A DNA stretch of 64,000 nt from Nautilus pompilius (taxonomy: Eukaryota; Mollusca; Cephalopoda; Nautilida; Nautilidae): positions 186,001 through 250,000 of the forward strand of contig JACATO010001117.1 of assembly GCA_018389105.1 (NCBI GenBank). The letters are read 5' to 3'. The translations under genes were made by a program, and so were the position numbers. Under the pieces are notes generated by a model. The model did no database searches. It was not told where the DNA came from and saw nothing but the letters and a program-made list of their open reading frames with translations. Positions within the stretch are counted from its first letter, which is position 1. Each line of letters starts with the position of its first letter. Positions 37,301 through 51,207 of the stretch are shown here, one piece after another.

Positions 37301-40300
37301 CAGTGCTTATCTTTAGCTGAAAAAAAAAAACAGTAGTTCTTTCAGATATAAATAGAATTTTTTGTTTACTGGCCGTAAACTTAAACGTGTTTATTTACGA
37401 GAAGGTGGTTGGAGAAGCGCTATCCGGGCTCCGCTAGAGGGAGGCGACTCTAGCCTCCCCCTTTCCGTTCAATAACCGCCTGATTCCACGGACGATAACG
37501 AAGACGTTGAACTCTACGCCGACGTGTAAAAAAATATATATATATATATCAGAATTAATTAGAAAAAATCTTTTTTCAGTGCTCCTGTAATTTTAATGCC
37601 ATTATAATTTTTTTTTTTAAATTTTACCATTTTCTTTCCGAATTTATAAAAAATAAAATTAGTAAATTTTTTAAAAAAAATTATTTGAACTGTTTGCAGT
37701 TGAGTTTTCCTATTTAAATAAGCTACTGCAATGTCAACAAATTCTCTTGAAGACTTGTGTATTCCATTAAAAATATCTTATTATGGATTCCCAGAATGCA
37801 ACTGTGGCCTTCGGATTTTGGTATCTTGTAACATAGAAGATGAAAATGAGACGGCATTTAACACATTTAACGATAAAAAATAATTTAAAATTAGCTAGAA
37901 TTTTATGATAAATCAGCTTAATAATGAGTTTAAAAAATCTTCAGTTCGTCTTGTTTATAAAGTTATAATAGAGGGGGAAACAAAGGGGAATCGAACGGAA
38001 AGGGAAGAGTGGACGAACTCAATCCAAAAGAGGTTGTTTTAAGAAAGTGCGTGTGTGTTGCGTGTGTGTGGTGTGTGTTCAACAAGTTTACTAAAACATA
38101 GCATATTTACAGATTTTGTATGATATGTAATGTCCAGTTTCGAGACTGCTAAAATGGAGAGCCCCGTAGGGACTGGCTCGCCCTTCTTTATCGGTCAGCC
38201 GCTTGGGTTCTTCCGGTTTTCTCTCACGTTTACAACACGTTACCTGGACCCCCCCGTGAGAACTCTTTCACACGCAAGTTTAATTAAACTGACACGTTTA
38301 AGTGAGTTTAAATGCAGTTTAACCCTTTATTAAACTCAAATCTGCTGGCAGTTCCGTTTACTTTCTAAACGGGTGTATATCATCTGAAGAAAATCTTGCT
38401 TCGCTGCTCGCATTTCAGACCAAGTCGCAGTGGCACCCTAACAACCACCAGGGCTTCCGGGCGCGCACGCGTCCCTGTCGCTCGTCTGTTGTTGTTCTGC
38501 GCACAGCCTTGGAGCCCTAACCCGTTGGTGGTGTTTGGTTCCCCGCCAGCGCCTTTCTTTCTCTCTGCTTTGCGCTCGGGATGTTTACGAAAATAACTCA
38601 CCGTCCTCATCAGTTTGGAGGGCGCTGACGAAAATCGCAGATAAGCGAAGCAGTAGCCAGACACATCGTCTGCTGCCGGAGCGGACTAATGCATCGTCGT
38701 CCCGTCCCCTCCCCTTCCCCCCTTTTTCTTTTCAGTAGATTCTATTTTTCATTTGACTGAAAACAAGCTGCCGTTTTGGCCGCATACGTATCGCTTAGCA
38801 ACAGCTCCGCTTTAACACGTGACTAAAGACCGTTAAAAGCGGCGTCAGAAGTTTCTCTTCCCTTTCAAGCGAGCAGAAAACCCCTAATGTTCCGTGAGAT
38901 GATGATGATGCTCACCGCACACCTCCAGCATCTTGTTTTTATAGTGCCTCTTTGCAGTGTGAGTTTAAAGGCTCGTGACGTCATCACTACGCACAATTAT
39001 GACGCGACGTAAATATCATGGCGCCTCTTTGTAAAGTATCAGAAATTTGAATTTGCTACAATTTTTATTTAATGATACAAATAAGTAGCCTATAAATATT
39101 GTTTTTAGTTGCTGCCTGTTCGGTATTAGGTGCCATTGCTTCTTCAAGCGTAGGATTCTTAGATGTTGCTTATCTTCTCTGGGGCCAAAACACATTCGGA
39201 CTTTGTTAAACAGGTGCCAGTTCCAGTGGAGTTTTCAATACTCTAGAATCCACCTAGAAAAAATGCCGTGTAGTGATTTCTGCCTGGTATCCTTGGCCAT
39301 GTTTTCCCACGAATAGCAGGGCATCGCTCAGCGCCTGTTTCAGATAAAACTCTTCCTTGAGTGTGGCGCGTTACCGAAGATGCTTAACTCGACAGCTGAC
39401 AGGGCTCACCTGACTGCTGGTTTGTGGTGGAGCCCTCGCTACATGACAGGTTAGAGTTGACGAGGTACAGCACGATCCGGGAAGTATCTCCGTTCACGCT
39501 TCATCAGTCTGCTCTTGCCCCAACTACAAAGACATTCGGGTTAAAATTCACCTTTGACAGCAATATATATATGTGTGTGTGTGTGTCACCAGAAAACTTA
39601 TCAGTAAAGGTACGGAAGAGGGCTGACAAAAAGTAAAACAGTGTGAATTCTTTATGGGTTTTAAGCCAGGACTGTACAGAACCACGGATGTACGAAAATT
39701 ATAAGAACTTGTGTTTCTAAAGATTCCATGCGAATATAACAATGGGTTATCTCCACTTCATTGCTAACCGCCATTGTTATACGGAACAGACAGACCGGAT
39801 GACGTGTTCGTGTTTTGTGTGGCTGTCTCTCTCAGCGATTTCGCTATTGTCCTTCAAAGCCCTCAGCTACGTTGTTAGGTTTCCTCCCGTTGGTGGGCAC
39901 GCAGAGGCTGATGACATTAACAAACTCTGCTTCTAACTGCAATTTTATTCCAGATATTTCAAAATCATCTTATTACTTTTAAAATAATATGAATATTTAT
40001 CAATAATATAAATTTGTTTTACTAATTCTCTTATTATTTTTTTTAGGAGTAAGGGAAATGTTAATATATTCCAATCTATGAAAAGGTAATAAAAATGAAA
40101 AATAGTGTTTTTAATTAACAGATGGTCCAGAGCTTAGATTACTTAACATCCTCATCCTGAAAACAGAAGCTCGATGCACCAACCGAAAGCAGAGTCTCCC
40201 TAAGTAATTCTACCTCGAGTAACTGAGTCCATCAGAATCGTCATCCCGAACCATTCCTTCCAATCCCTTAACAGCTTTAATCAGATCGTCTTTTATAAAC

Positions 40301-40480
40301 TAAACTTCGAGGGACGGAATTTTTTGAAACAATAAGTTTCTGTGCACTAAATTATTACTGTTTTTGGGTGCGATAAATAAATCCTTTATTCTGAGCTACA
40401 TCGTCCCTGGCGGTGAGGCATCCACGATCTATTATCGGGGTTGCTTCCATCTCTCTCCATCTCTCACAGTAGCCAGTATA
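34340..40480. other. Intergenic / upstream regulatory DNA, no gene confirmed
   Basis: GC-rich islands at about 34690-35700 and 35740-35960 alternate with AT-rich parts. A TGACGTCA site lies at 38976-38983. Open frames such as 36553-36858 and 38130-38333 lack convincing splice sites or similarity. Stretches such as 37560-37700 are A/T runs. Confidence 0.45.
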
Positions 40481-40506
40481 TTACATTCATTCGCCCAGCC
40501 CCCGCC

Positions 40507-40641
40507 ATGGACGTCTTCAGAAAGACCGGGATTCGATCTCGCCTGTCCGTCTGCCTTTACCAAACTGGTTCGCCTCCGGCAGCATCAGCATCATCAGCAT
40601 CAGCAGCATCAGCAGCAGCCGATTCACCGGATCTCGTCTAG
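40507..40641 (+). CDS. Small ORF in the leader region (possible uORF)
   Basis: ATG in a near-ideal Kozak context (CCCCCGCCATGG), then MDVFRKTGIRSRLSVCLYQT and an Ala/Ser run from CAG/CAT triplets, stopping after 44 codons. It lies before the 40802 donor, so in a leader exon it would act as an upstream ORF. No family recognised. Confidence 0.3.
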   Translation: MDVFRKTGIRSRLSVCLYQTGSPPAASASSASAASAAADSPDLV

Positions 40642-42082
40642 TCGCCCGAGCTCCTTAAATAACCATGTTGCACGCGTCGGCCGTTTCTCCATTTTTAGGC
40701 AGAAGCAGACGACCGCTCGAGGAATTCGGCGCGGCGCATTCCATTCGCCCGACTGCCAGAAGCCCCGGACCTGGAGCTCGCTAGCGGTGACTGAGGCTGT
40801 GGTAAGCATCCGTTAACTTTCATCCTTTCCCCTCCAAAAAACAAAGGGCAAAAAAAAACCCCCAAAATTTCTTCTCGTTTTCACAATTTGTTGTTGTTGT
40901 TGTTGTTGGTCCGGCGGGGTTAGGGGAGGGGAAGGGGACCGGGACCGGAGCAGTCCACGGGCCGGTCCGTGAGTTGTTGTACAGCGCTTCTTTTTGGCCC
41001 CACCCCCTCGTTGCGAGGCCGGGCCCCGTAAATGCACCGGTGGTGGGGGGGGGGGGTTCCCACCGTCTTCGCCCCCCCTCTCTCTCTCCCTCCCCTCCAT
41101 ACAAGCTGGATTAGCGAGTGGTGGCCGGTTTCGGAATTATTTCGGTTAGGCGACAGACGACGCGGTAAGTTTCGTTCCTTTCTCTCTCTCTCTCTCTCCA
41201 TTCACCGACCTCTCGCTGGGCCGGACATTAACAGACTCGGGCGGGAAGAAAACCCCCATCCTTCCCGAATAGTTCTTCAGCCTCGTGATGCTGCTAGTGC
41301 GACGTGACGGATTACTGTTGTCTTCAGTGTTAACAGGAAAGGCTGGCTGGGCACTTACTTACTGCTGCCGGTCTAACATTCGTTCATCCGCCTCGGGCGC
41401 TTGTAGCGGGGGACTGGAGGTGCTTCAGCACCGGGAAGGATAAGTCCTTGACCCCCCCCCCACCTCCGAAGATAGAGGACATCTATCACCTGTCTAGAGC
41501 TCAGCGTAAGGACGGTGTGGCTGGGAGCGAGTCTTATACATACGTGGATAATAGACGACAGTAAACGACTCTGCGTCAGTCTTCTGATGGAGTCTCTACA
41601 TCTGGTTAATCTCTCAGAAATCCATCAGCTCGGGCTTAGCCACGGGGTTCACTTTGGCCTACAGTTAATTAGTCTGGGCTGGTAGGGGATCTCTACGGAC
41701 TTCGTATTTCCATCTACATCTGTCATAAATTTTTTATTATCATTATTATTATCATCATTACTTTCCGGTAGTAATATAGACTTCTGTTGTGTTAAAAGTA
41801 ATAATAAAAGTGTTTTTATTTAGTCGAAACCTTTTTGTTTCCTCTACGGAGAATGAGGCAGAGATGCAGCATTTATCTATCTGGTTGCTCCCCTGTCTTC
41901 TCTCACCTGTTCCGTCCGCCGCGCGACCACTTGTCACCCTCCCTGGCCGCGGCTCGGAGGGTAGTTTGAAGAATGCGCCTCCCACCTTCAGAACCGGTGG
42001 CTGATGGATGCCCTGAAGCCCGGAGCTCTTTCTTGTTTTCGATTCCCATTTGTTTATGCGCGAGGATAAGTTTCACCTGACG

Positions 42083-42092
42083 CTATTTATAG
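42083..42092. promoter_or_regulatory. MEF2-type site / TATA-like element
   Basis: CTATTTATAG, a perfect match to the MEF2 consensus YTAWWWWTAR, with a CACCTG E-box eight bases upstream. It sits about 240 bp before the first coding exon and could also act as a TATA-like core element. Confidence 0.45.
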
Positions 42093-42328
42093 GTGCACGG
42101 AGAACCGATCCCTCGCCGCTCCACCAACGGATCGTGTTCACGCGCAGCGGGGGTCGGTTTCAACGCGGCACGTGACTTGGGGCGAGATATCACCCCCCCC
42201 TTACCCATGCTGGATTAATCTGGAATCAGCCGGAACTCCTGTCTGCCGCGGGGAAGCCCCGGATAAGGCGGCCCTTGATAGAGACGACAGGACCTAAGTA
42301 AGATCTCACATCTCTTATTCCCGCCAGG

Positions 42329-42387
42329 TTAAAAGAGCTGTTCCGTCGGCAGACATGACTAAGAGGCGAGTACCCGGCTACTCCGTG
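42329..42387 (+). CDS. Large gene, first coding exon A
   Basis: After the CCCGCCAG acceptor the exon is open throughout. The first ATG is at 42355, giving MTKRRVPGYSV before the donor GTAAGA, phase 0. If an upstream coding exon exists the frame would add VKRAVPSAD. Joins to 49011 in frame. Confidence 0.55.
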
Positions 42388-44453
42388 GTAAGATCACCTG
42401 GCTGACTGTTTGCTTGCTTGCATGTTTGTCTGCTTACTTGTGCGCTTGAGCCCACCTGAGACCAGCAGGCCCTTGAGCAGTAGAGAGCCCCCACCCCAAC
42501 CCCACCTGAGACCAGCAGGTCCTTGAGCAGTAGAGAGCCCCCACCCCAGCCCACCTGAGACCAGCAGGCCCTTGAGCAGTAGAGAGCCCCCACCCCACCC
42601 CACCTGAGACCAGCAGGTCCTTGAGCAGTAGAGAGCCACCCATCCCAGCCCACCTGAGACTAGCAGGCCCTTGAGCAGTAGAGAGCCCTCACCCCCAACC
42701 CCACCCCACCTGAGACCAGCAGGCCCTTGAGCAGTAGAGAGCCCCCACCCCAGCCCACCTGAGACTAGCAGGCCCATCTCATTTTACTCACCTAAGTGAG
42801 GTCGGGACCAGTCTCCAGCAGTTTTTATATTCTCCCATTAACTTTAAATAAATAAAGCGTTTGATCTTCTGGGCACAGAGCCGGCCAGTTCCAGAACCCC
42901 CGCTTCCACTGTACCAATAACGCCATTATCGATATTAGATTGAAAGTTAAAGTTTAATTTTGACCAATGCTTGTGACAAAGAATAATCTATAGCGCGCGC
43001 ACGAAGACGGTTGTTTGATTATAAGTGAGATCTATCCATTACAATAGAAAACCAGCATGCATCCATATAGACTCGCACCCAACAACCGGGATTCTAACTT
43101 AATGAAGCTTGCCCCTACCCAAACAGAAACAAGGAATCAGACAGATTTCTGGAGAGGGTTAACTTCCCCACAACCTCTTGCTGCCAGTGATTTCTAATGA
43201 GCAGACGAGTATTGTCTAAAATCGTGGGGATTCTAAAGCCCTCTAAATTTCGATGAAGACAACAGAAAAGATTACAACTTAAACAACTAAGGCTAGCAGC
43301 ATCTTTGGCTATTTAAAAGTATCACGTGTCTCCAGGAGCGTTGTCAGGGAGCTACGTTGCTCAGTCACGTGTTTGATTCTTCTTCGATGAGTGACGTCAG
43401 ATGATGACGCCTGTCATTAACCCAAACTTATTGTCTTTTTGCTATGTAATCCCACATCATATTTAAAAGAACACTCGGCACTAATTTCTTTTCTGCTTTT
43501 TCTTTTCTTATAACTCCACATCTCCTCTACCTGTAAGCTAATTCTTGAAGCTTAATGATGAACCTGTGAACTCCAAGCTTAAGGGGAATCTGTCGCATCC
43601 CAGCAGAATTTGTCCGTTACCCTGTGGCCCCTACCCAGCTAATTCGCGAAAATACTCTTCCGTATCCTTTATCCGGGTCCTGCATGTTTAGGTGATTACA
43701 ACTGAAAGTTATCAAAATGGTAACGTGGAAAAGGTTTACTTGGATCGCTTGTTCAAGCCCCGTATCTGTTAACAAGGTACATTGCTTACCTTTCACTGGC
43801 AAATGATTTATTTGAAACACTTCAGATCTAGTTATTAGGTTGGTTTCTCAAATATGTCCATCACTACGAAATATCTCCCTTAATGGGGAGTTTTCCTTCG
43901 ATATTGTTGATCTCTGTTCATTTAAGGGCTATTTTCTGCCTGTTGACATTAACAGTGGGCTTGGCTTAACTAATTTTTTTTTAAAAAATATATATATTTC
44001 GGGGATGTATTTCACTCATATCTTCGAGATTATTTACTTTCTGTTTGGAAACACCAGCATCTTCGATTTATGTCGCTACCTTAGGTTGTTAGTGACAGCT
44101 GTAATAGTCTACACCTTTCGTATAGGTTTGGATCCTTGAAAGGGGAGATAGCAAAGGACCATGAGACGCATACTCACAGGAGGAATCACTGATGAGGGCT
44201 AATAGAGGGCCGCTCGTCCCCGCCATCGCTAACCGAACACGTTTTTTTCACTAATTTTAGAACGGATAAATCTTCTCGATCTTAAACCGGTCATTCGTTC
44301 GTATGTTAGGGTGAAAGCGAAAAGCCGGTTCGCTCTATCTCGCTCTCAATCGCGACCCCCCCACTCTCTCTTCTATCCATCCCCTCTCTCTCCTCTCTTT
44401 CTCTCTATTCTCTCCTCTCTCTCTCTCTTCTCTCCATCTCTCTCTCTCCTTCT

Positions 44454-44509
<56 letters not shown>

Positions 44510-46750
44510 TCTCTATCTCTCTCTAAGAATGTTGAATCTTGAAATTTCTCTGATATAATTAGGGTTGTTTTTAATAAAACATTTTCAATGAAAAATGGAT
44601 TTCCCTGATTGAGGCTCGGTGGAAGAAGTATTGTATCCGGATGCTGACCTAAACATCGTAAAGCGGATTTTTAAAAAAGCTGTAGATTTTACTACAGACT
44701 TTTTAAAATTTTAATATGTAATTTAATACATTTGTTAACAAGAGAAGTTTTAAAGAACATTTTAGTGACTATCAATTAAAAGATTAAAAATCTTTGGTAA
44801 TAAAAGTAAACAGGACTAAGTCACCTGTGAAAATAAAATAGTCGAGAACGCGTTCTGGCGAGTGATTGTATTCACAGGTGTTTTCGGCCAGACACCTGAA
44901 TTATCTATTTGTTTATTTCTAATTCAGTTCTGTGGAAGAAAAAAAAAAACGTGAACGGTATATTCGCTTTACGACAAGGACTTTTGCAAAACGAACCTTT
45001 AAACCGAGTTACTTCTGGTAGATTCTTGCTATATGCACGGAGGACATTTTTGTATATCCCATGATTCCAAGCTCTGACTAATGTCTTAACTTTAGATACA
45101 GGTAGATAGGTAGGTAGGTACTACGTATTATCGATATCAAGGAAATTGTATGTTACGACCAACAATTAAAGACAAATTTTTCTAGAGTTGACGTCATATG
45201 AAGCTAATCCTCAGCTCATGGCCGTATCGATAGTTAATTTCTATCTTATTCATCCTTATCATAGTTAAATTCATTTTGGGGTTCAACATTAAAACAGCAG
45301 TTTTCTTTTAGCCGGAAGCTTATGGTGTTCTTTAAATTCTAAAATCAATTTAGGATGTGATACAGATGTAAAGTGTCTGTTGCACGATGACAACCAAATT
45401 TAACTAGAACATTCTGTAAATGAATCGCGTTTAGCTGATTACCGAATATAAGAACATTTTCATTAAATATCTGAATTTAGTGAATAAAAAAACTTCTAAT
45501 TTTATTTATTATGGTCATTCTTTTAACTACTCAACGTCTTCTGTGTATTTGCCAGTTACTGTCGTGTATTATGTGCGTGCTCCAGGTTCTGGTATAGGTA
45601 GCTCCAGTGACGCAAAGCTTTAGGGATAATGGTAAACAAAAAGGTTAAGATCACCGCATAGTCCGTTTGCTACAACATTGGCCGCAGCGCCATCTACATA
45701 ATCTTGTCTGGATGTCCGAGTCACTTTGACTGCCAACAAGCGTTGATTGGTCCTGTTAACAGTGGCTATGCTTCGCAGACTTCATTCGTTCATTATCAGA
45801 ATTTTTTCAGAACGGAAACCTCTTCCGGGCCCATCACAGACTGACGGTAGCGGCGGCTGATGACGTTACAGGCTGCAGCTGGACTACTGCATGGAGTCTC
45901 TCGCGCCATCTAGCGACGCGATGTGGACGTCACGTCGAGATCTCGGGGCTTGCGAGGGTTTCTTGAAACATCATTTTTCGAACTCCGTCCAAAACAACGT
46001 ATTTTACTGATGACGACACGAAATGATTCGCACAGCTGATTTAAAACAGACCGAGTACAAACTGCAGAGTTGTTTCCACCCGGCACTAATCAGCCTCTCT
46101 GTTCCCTGCTTGCTTCAGTAGCCTTTCTTTCTTCCTCTGGATTCTCTCTGCATGCTTCCTGTTGCAGTTTCCGTTCATGTCGACCCAGCAAAGAATGAAT
46201 GCTGCAGCATCATTGTTGACGTGGCATCTGTTGATGTTGTTACCTTTATTTGAATATATATATATTCATATAATTTGGAAATACTGATTTTTATTTAGTA
46301 AATAAGATTAAAATTTTTCTGTTTCAGCTTCAGGGTTCTGCAGTCAGACACTTGCTAGTGCTAGGTATCGATAGAATTTCTCACCAGATGGCTGATCTAG
46401 GGGCCCCAGCGTCTTCTCACCCTTTGTTTGGCTCGAGTTTCCTAGCCGGAGAACCAGCCTGATTACACTATCAACATCGCGACATTATCTCGATTTTAAA
46501 GGTTCATTGCTCTGGGATTCGGGATCTGTTTTTTTTTTTCGCTTGAAGCAGATTCAGACTCATTCGAGATGAATAAATATGACCAATAAAGTTCTCTCTT
46601 TACGCGAAATGTGAACCTGGTAGTCTAAATATTTGCTCGGATTCAGCGGTTGGCGCACGCGGCCCGGATCTGGCGTCAGTTTCCATAGCGCCCTGTTTAC
46701 CATCTTAATTAAAAGTTCTCTCTCTCTCTCTATCTCTCTCTCTCTCTGCA

Positions 46751-46804
<54 letters not shown>

Positions 46805-49800
46805 GGCAACATGTTGATGGGGAATACGGAGCGTGTCTCTTTTTGTTTAGGTAACTAAGGATGCTGCTTACAGAAAGTCGCAGATTAGGAAAACGGATGC
46901 GGATAAAGCTGAGATATGTTGATCAGGAAATAGATACGTAACGCTGATGAGTTGCTTAAAGACTATACTGTAGGTCTGCAGATAGACTTCGCTTATTGGT
47001 GAATCTACAGGGGAAGTATTAATTTTGAGGGGGGGTGAGAACCGGTCTGTCTGCTTTCTGTTAAGTCGATTCGTCGTCAATCAGGTCCGTTCATCTTCAG
47101 GGTTTTGGGGTAACCGGTATCCGAATCGGCGCCGTCACCCACGTCTTTGCAACACCCGTTGTCTCACTGCGTCTATTTTAGGGAGAAGAATTTCGGATCA
47201 AGGAAGTGGCTGTACACTCGATAGAATGTACTTCAAAAACGAGGCCGGGAGAGGGAGAGAGGAATGCAGCGGGCGTGAAGAGGCCGCGTGATTAATGTGA
47301 CTGGCAGAGAGACAGACGTATATGTCGATGGGTAACTGGATTCTGTTTCTGGGCAGCAGGCATCTCTGCTGAATCCACTGACTCATCGCCGCAGTAAAAA
47401 TATCCCAAATCTGCTGACTTACCAAATGAAAAACGACAGCCCGAGTTTTCCCGGAGATAAATGTGTTGCTCTCCTTCCCTTCCCTTCCGCCTTTCTCCTT
47501 CTTTAGACATCTTTCTTCTACCTTTCCGGAAAAGCGGCTCTCGCTGATCTCTGGCATCCTTGAGAGAGATCGTCGTCATATTCGGGTAATCGCAACTAAT
47601 CGGATAACTATCACGCACGTTAGTGGCTAAAATAGGGGCTCAAAGTTTAAACAGAAAAGAAAGGAGGAGGACGGGGGGGGGCTACTGCAAGAGCAGCTGG
47701 TGTATTTGGCGCAGCCATCTACAGTTCCACCGAGCAGTTTAGAAACAGCCTGCCGGGGTACTTTAAACGACGAGTCTTTATATCCGACTTCATCTGCCTC
47801 AGGTCCCTAATACCACAGACCCAGACCTAACCCCGCTCTCCAGCTCAGGCCTAAAAAAAAAACACGATCTTGCCCTGAAATCTATTTAATTATTTCCGCC
47901 GGTTTTAATTATATTTGTGGGCTGATCGTTGTTACCCTGTTAAAAAATTGGGGGTTCAAAAAGTCTTCTTTTTTACTTTTGTAAAGAGATTAAGTTACTA
48001 TACCAGGTTCCAGTACACCTTTTATTATCTCCCTTTCCACATGATGGAACTGTTTCCGTTTTCTACGCTTAGAGAACCATCAGCTTTCTACGTATGGATT
48101 CTCGCAGCTGAGAAGTGGGGGGGGACTCTCCTCTCATCTTATGCCAGTCCAAAATACTTAGCGTCATAAGAATGTAAATCCTCAGTTAAGTGGTTAGTTT
48201 ATCCCCTGTAAGTCACACCGTGATGCATCTTCACGCTGGTTCTTGATACCGTCGACTCTGAACCCGAAGGCGGATTTCCCTCGAAGAACAATCGGCCATT
48301 GGTTTCGCCAAGCTAAAACATCGGAGACTGATCAGTATCGATCAGTGCTGCCTTAAGTAGAAAAGCTTTTCTGAATAATGGCCTCTGATAGCGAGACTAG
48401 TCAACCCGACACTGCTGGCAGATCTTCAGGGAGACTGAAGCCTATAGTAGCAGAACTCGAGCCCGGATCAAGGAGTCCTCAAACAGCAACTCTCTTGGTG
48501 AGACTCGACGGAGGGCACGTACAGCACAACAATGCGAACTATTGCTTCCGGGTTATTTAAAGGTCTTACGAATCTACGGCTCGTTCTGTACTCTCCATCC
48601 ATCAGGGTGGGGTCTGAACGCGGACAGTGGAGCTGTTTAATGGGCCCTTTCTTCTTGCGAAACAGTTCCTTCCTATTGTTTTCTCTTACCTCCGCCAGGA
48701 AGGACACTGTCTAAAGAAAGCAGACTCCCGGCCAATATATTAAACTCTTTGAAGTATTTACTTATATATTCACTTCGTTTACACAACTGTGTGTGTGAGT
48801 GGGTGGGTTGGTGGAATTTCGATAGCGTGACGGTGTCCAAATGCAGCACCTTATTCAGATTCTTCTTCGGTTGAATTCAGGGTTCTTTGTTTCCGACGGC
48901 GGATTAGTGGGCGGTAACCTCGACTATCTGTTGCTTTGTTTTGTCCTCCTCTCTTAAATTTCCGGTTGTGGAGGGAACGAGTGAAGCAACTTTCTCTCCT
49001 TCTCTGGCAGGGCACCAAGGGGCATTCGGTGTTGAAGAAGCGGGTCTACGTGCAGCCGATCGTAAAAAGATTTCCAGTCAGCCTTGCGAGAGACGAGTAC
49101 CTGACACCAGCCATGCCGGGCATCTACTACGACGGTGAGTGTCTAATAAATGTATTTATTATGCAGCGAGATCTGGTCCGACTTCCGAAGAACCCTTTTC
49201 GGAATAATGGATTTCCCAGGGGTTAGTTTCTACATAGCTATTAAGGGGAAATAGCATACGGTTATATATATAGAAACACGACGAGCATTTACAGACTTTT
49301 ACAAACAGTTAAAAAAATATAAAATAAAATGTGAAATGTTTTTGGCGTAATCACGGCTGCACTAGGGTTAATGGTAGCTGCTCAGCCATTCACAGTTCAC
49401 AGCGAAAGTAGATGCGGTGCCGTCGATGCATTATCATTAGTACGGGGAGTAGCCTCAAGATGGCGTTGGTTTACCGTGACAAACTCCTCGGTTTGAGGTC
49501 GCTTCTACACTCAGACGTGAAGCTGTTACAGCTCTTTCACCGGTTATTCGATAACGAAGCCATTCTTTCCCGGGCTCGTCTAGCGGCACTTCCGGAGCCA
49601 TTCTGAATGTTTAAAATCACCGCTCTTCTTGTAGGTTAAGAGAAAGAAACCCTAACCGGCTGAGCATTTAAAAAATCACAGACTTCAGGCCCTGGCGGGT
49701 GGACAGACAAGCAGGCTCCTCTCTCTGAACGCTAAATTATAGTAAATCAGTTCTGTAAGTGGACTTCGCTCTATGCAGCCCTGTTGTTGTTGTTGTTTTC

Positions 49801-51169
49801 TATTGTTCTCAGCCAAAGGTGTTCGTTTGTGTCAATGGACCGGCTGCTTGCATCGAGCACAGAGATCGTGCGCAATGGACATATGCATCAGAAGCCGCAG
49901 CGTCTAAACTTATCTTCAGCTCCCCCACCTTTGGCTATTACTTTTCTGTAAATAGCGCAGCATACGGGAGTCTTTTCCGTCACGGAGTTGTTTCCCTTGC
50001 ACTGCGCAGAGCGCCGGCAGGGTCACCGCGGTGTCGTCACGTGGTGATTAATGATTCCTCTATTGTTTCAGACTATTACGACTTACCTGCATACTCCCCA
50101 AACAAGGTCAACGCTCTCACCAATGCCATCCTGGATGACACGTACGACTTGCACGCTAGGTCCAGAGGGCGCGACAATCGGCTCCTCAGTCAAATGAACG
50201 AAGCACTGGTAAGTGAGGCTACAGTTCCGCTCGTTAATGCATTACCCAGAAGCTTAATGGAGGCACACACACACACACACACGGGGACGTGTCTGGTGCT
50301 ATTGTTTTGAATTTGCTATTAAAGTTCGTCTTTCTTTTTTCTCTTTAATTTGTAAATGCGACGCGAAGTGTCGGGATCACCTGAAAGAGTCCGGATCTTT
50401 GTTTCGCCCCGTTGAGAGGCCACGGAAACTTTGTCATATCGAGATTAGGAGGGATTTTTTTTTGGTAAATATTAAGAATTAAAAAATGTGCATTCATAGA
50501 AGTTTCCAGTCAAGTCATCTTTTGTGATGAATGGCTAATCAGAAAGAATTTTAACATAACTCTGTGGACAAACGATTGTAATTTAACCCTTTGCAGTTTT
50601 CCTGAAAACCAGGTAAAGGTGCTGACTTTAACACGGATTTAGAAATTGTCCATTTCTCCGCGTTTTTATTAAATCGTGGGGGGCTGGGTCTTCTCAGCAC
50701 CGCTGCCACTGAAGGGAGCAGGAGAAAGCGGCCGGGACTTTATAAGATGTAGAAGTAAATAAAGGTGGTCGTATGTATTCTCGCATAATGTTTTAAAGCG
50801 GTAATTATCCTTGGCTCCTACCATTTAATCCGATATTTTAGAATTTATGTTAAAAGGGCCAAGCCAATTTCCTAACGTGGTTTTGGTTTGCGATTAATAG
50901 TTTGAGTTTGTTTGGTTTAAGGTTGTCAAGTTAATTCGAGAAAACACCCTTTCCCCGTCTTACTCAGGCCACGTGGTAGGACACGGCCGGCCGGCCTGAG
51001 TGTTCTAACAAGTACTGGATGGCGCCATGAATTAACATTTCTGACAGCGTATCCTAATGGAGTTCATCGGTTATCTAATTCCATCTGTACATCCACTAAA
51101 ACAATAGAATCGAAGCAGACTTACGAATCTATATTTAATTTTTTACATATTTTATTAAACTCTTAAGGA

Positions 51170-51207
<38 letters not shown>

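Larger units (their letters stand above)
40480..42328 (+). promoter_or_regulatory. CpG-rich 5' region with probable non-coding first exons
   Basis: GC-rich, CpG-retaining DNA upstream of the first coding exon of the large gene. Good donors occur at 40802 (GTG then GTAAGC) and 41165 (GCG then GTAAGT), and a good acceptor CTCTTATTCCCGCCAG ends at 42328, so non-coding leader exons are likely. A MEF2-type element lies at 42083-42092. The 40802 donor follows a CAG/CAT-rich triplet region. Confidence 0.5.
42777..48377 (+). other. First large intron of the unrecognised gene / upstream DNA of exon A-prime
   Basis: No further exon recognised. Contains CT microsatellites at 44362-44524 and 46717-46802, single TGACGTCA sites at 43392 and 45189, and CTCF-like half or full sites at 45684-45698 and 45902-45916. 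The part just before 48378 has an inverted CCAAT box (near 48298). Confidence 0.5.

Noticed and set aside
40364-40816. 150-codon frame ending at the 40802 donor
   Set aside because: It begins at TTG and has no internal Met, so it more likely reflects stop-poor GC-rich leader sequence.
42378-42777. Minus-strand frames of 69-127 codons with repeated GLLVSGG
   Set aside because: The 49-bp minisatellite lacks stops in any minus frame; three overlapping frames with shuffled peptides are not genes.
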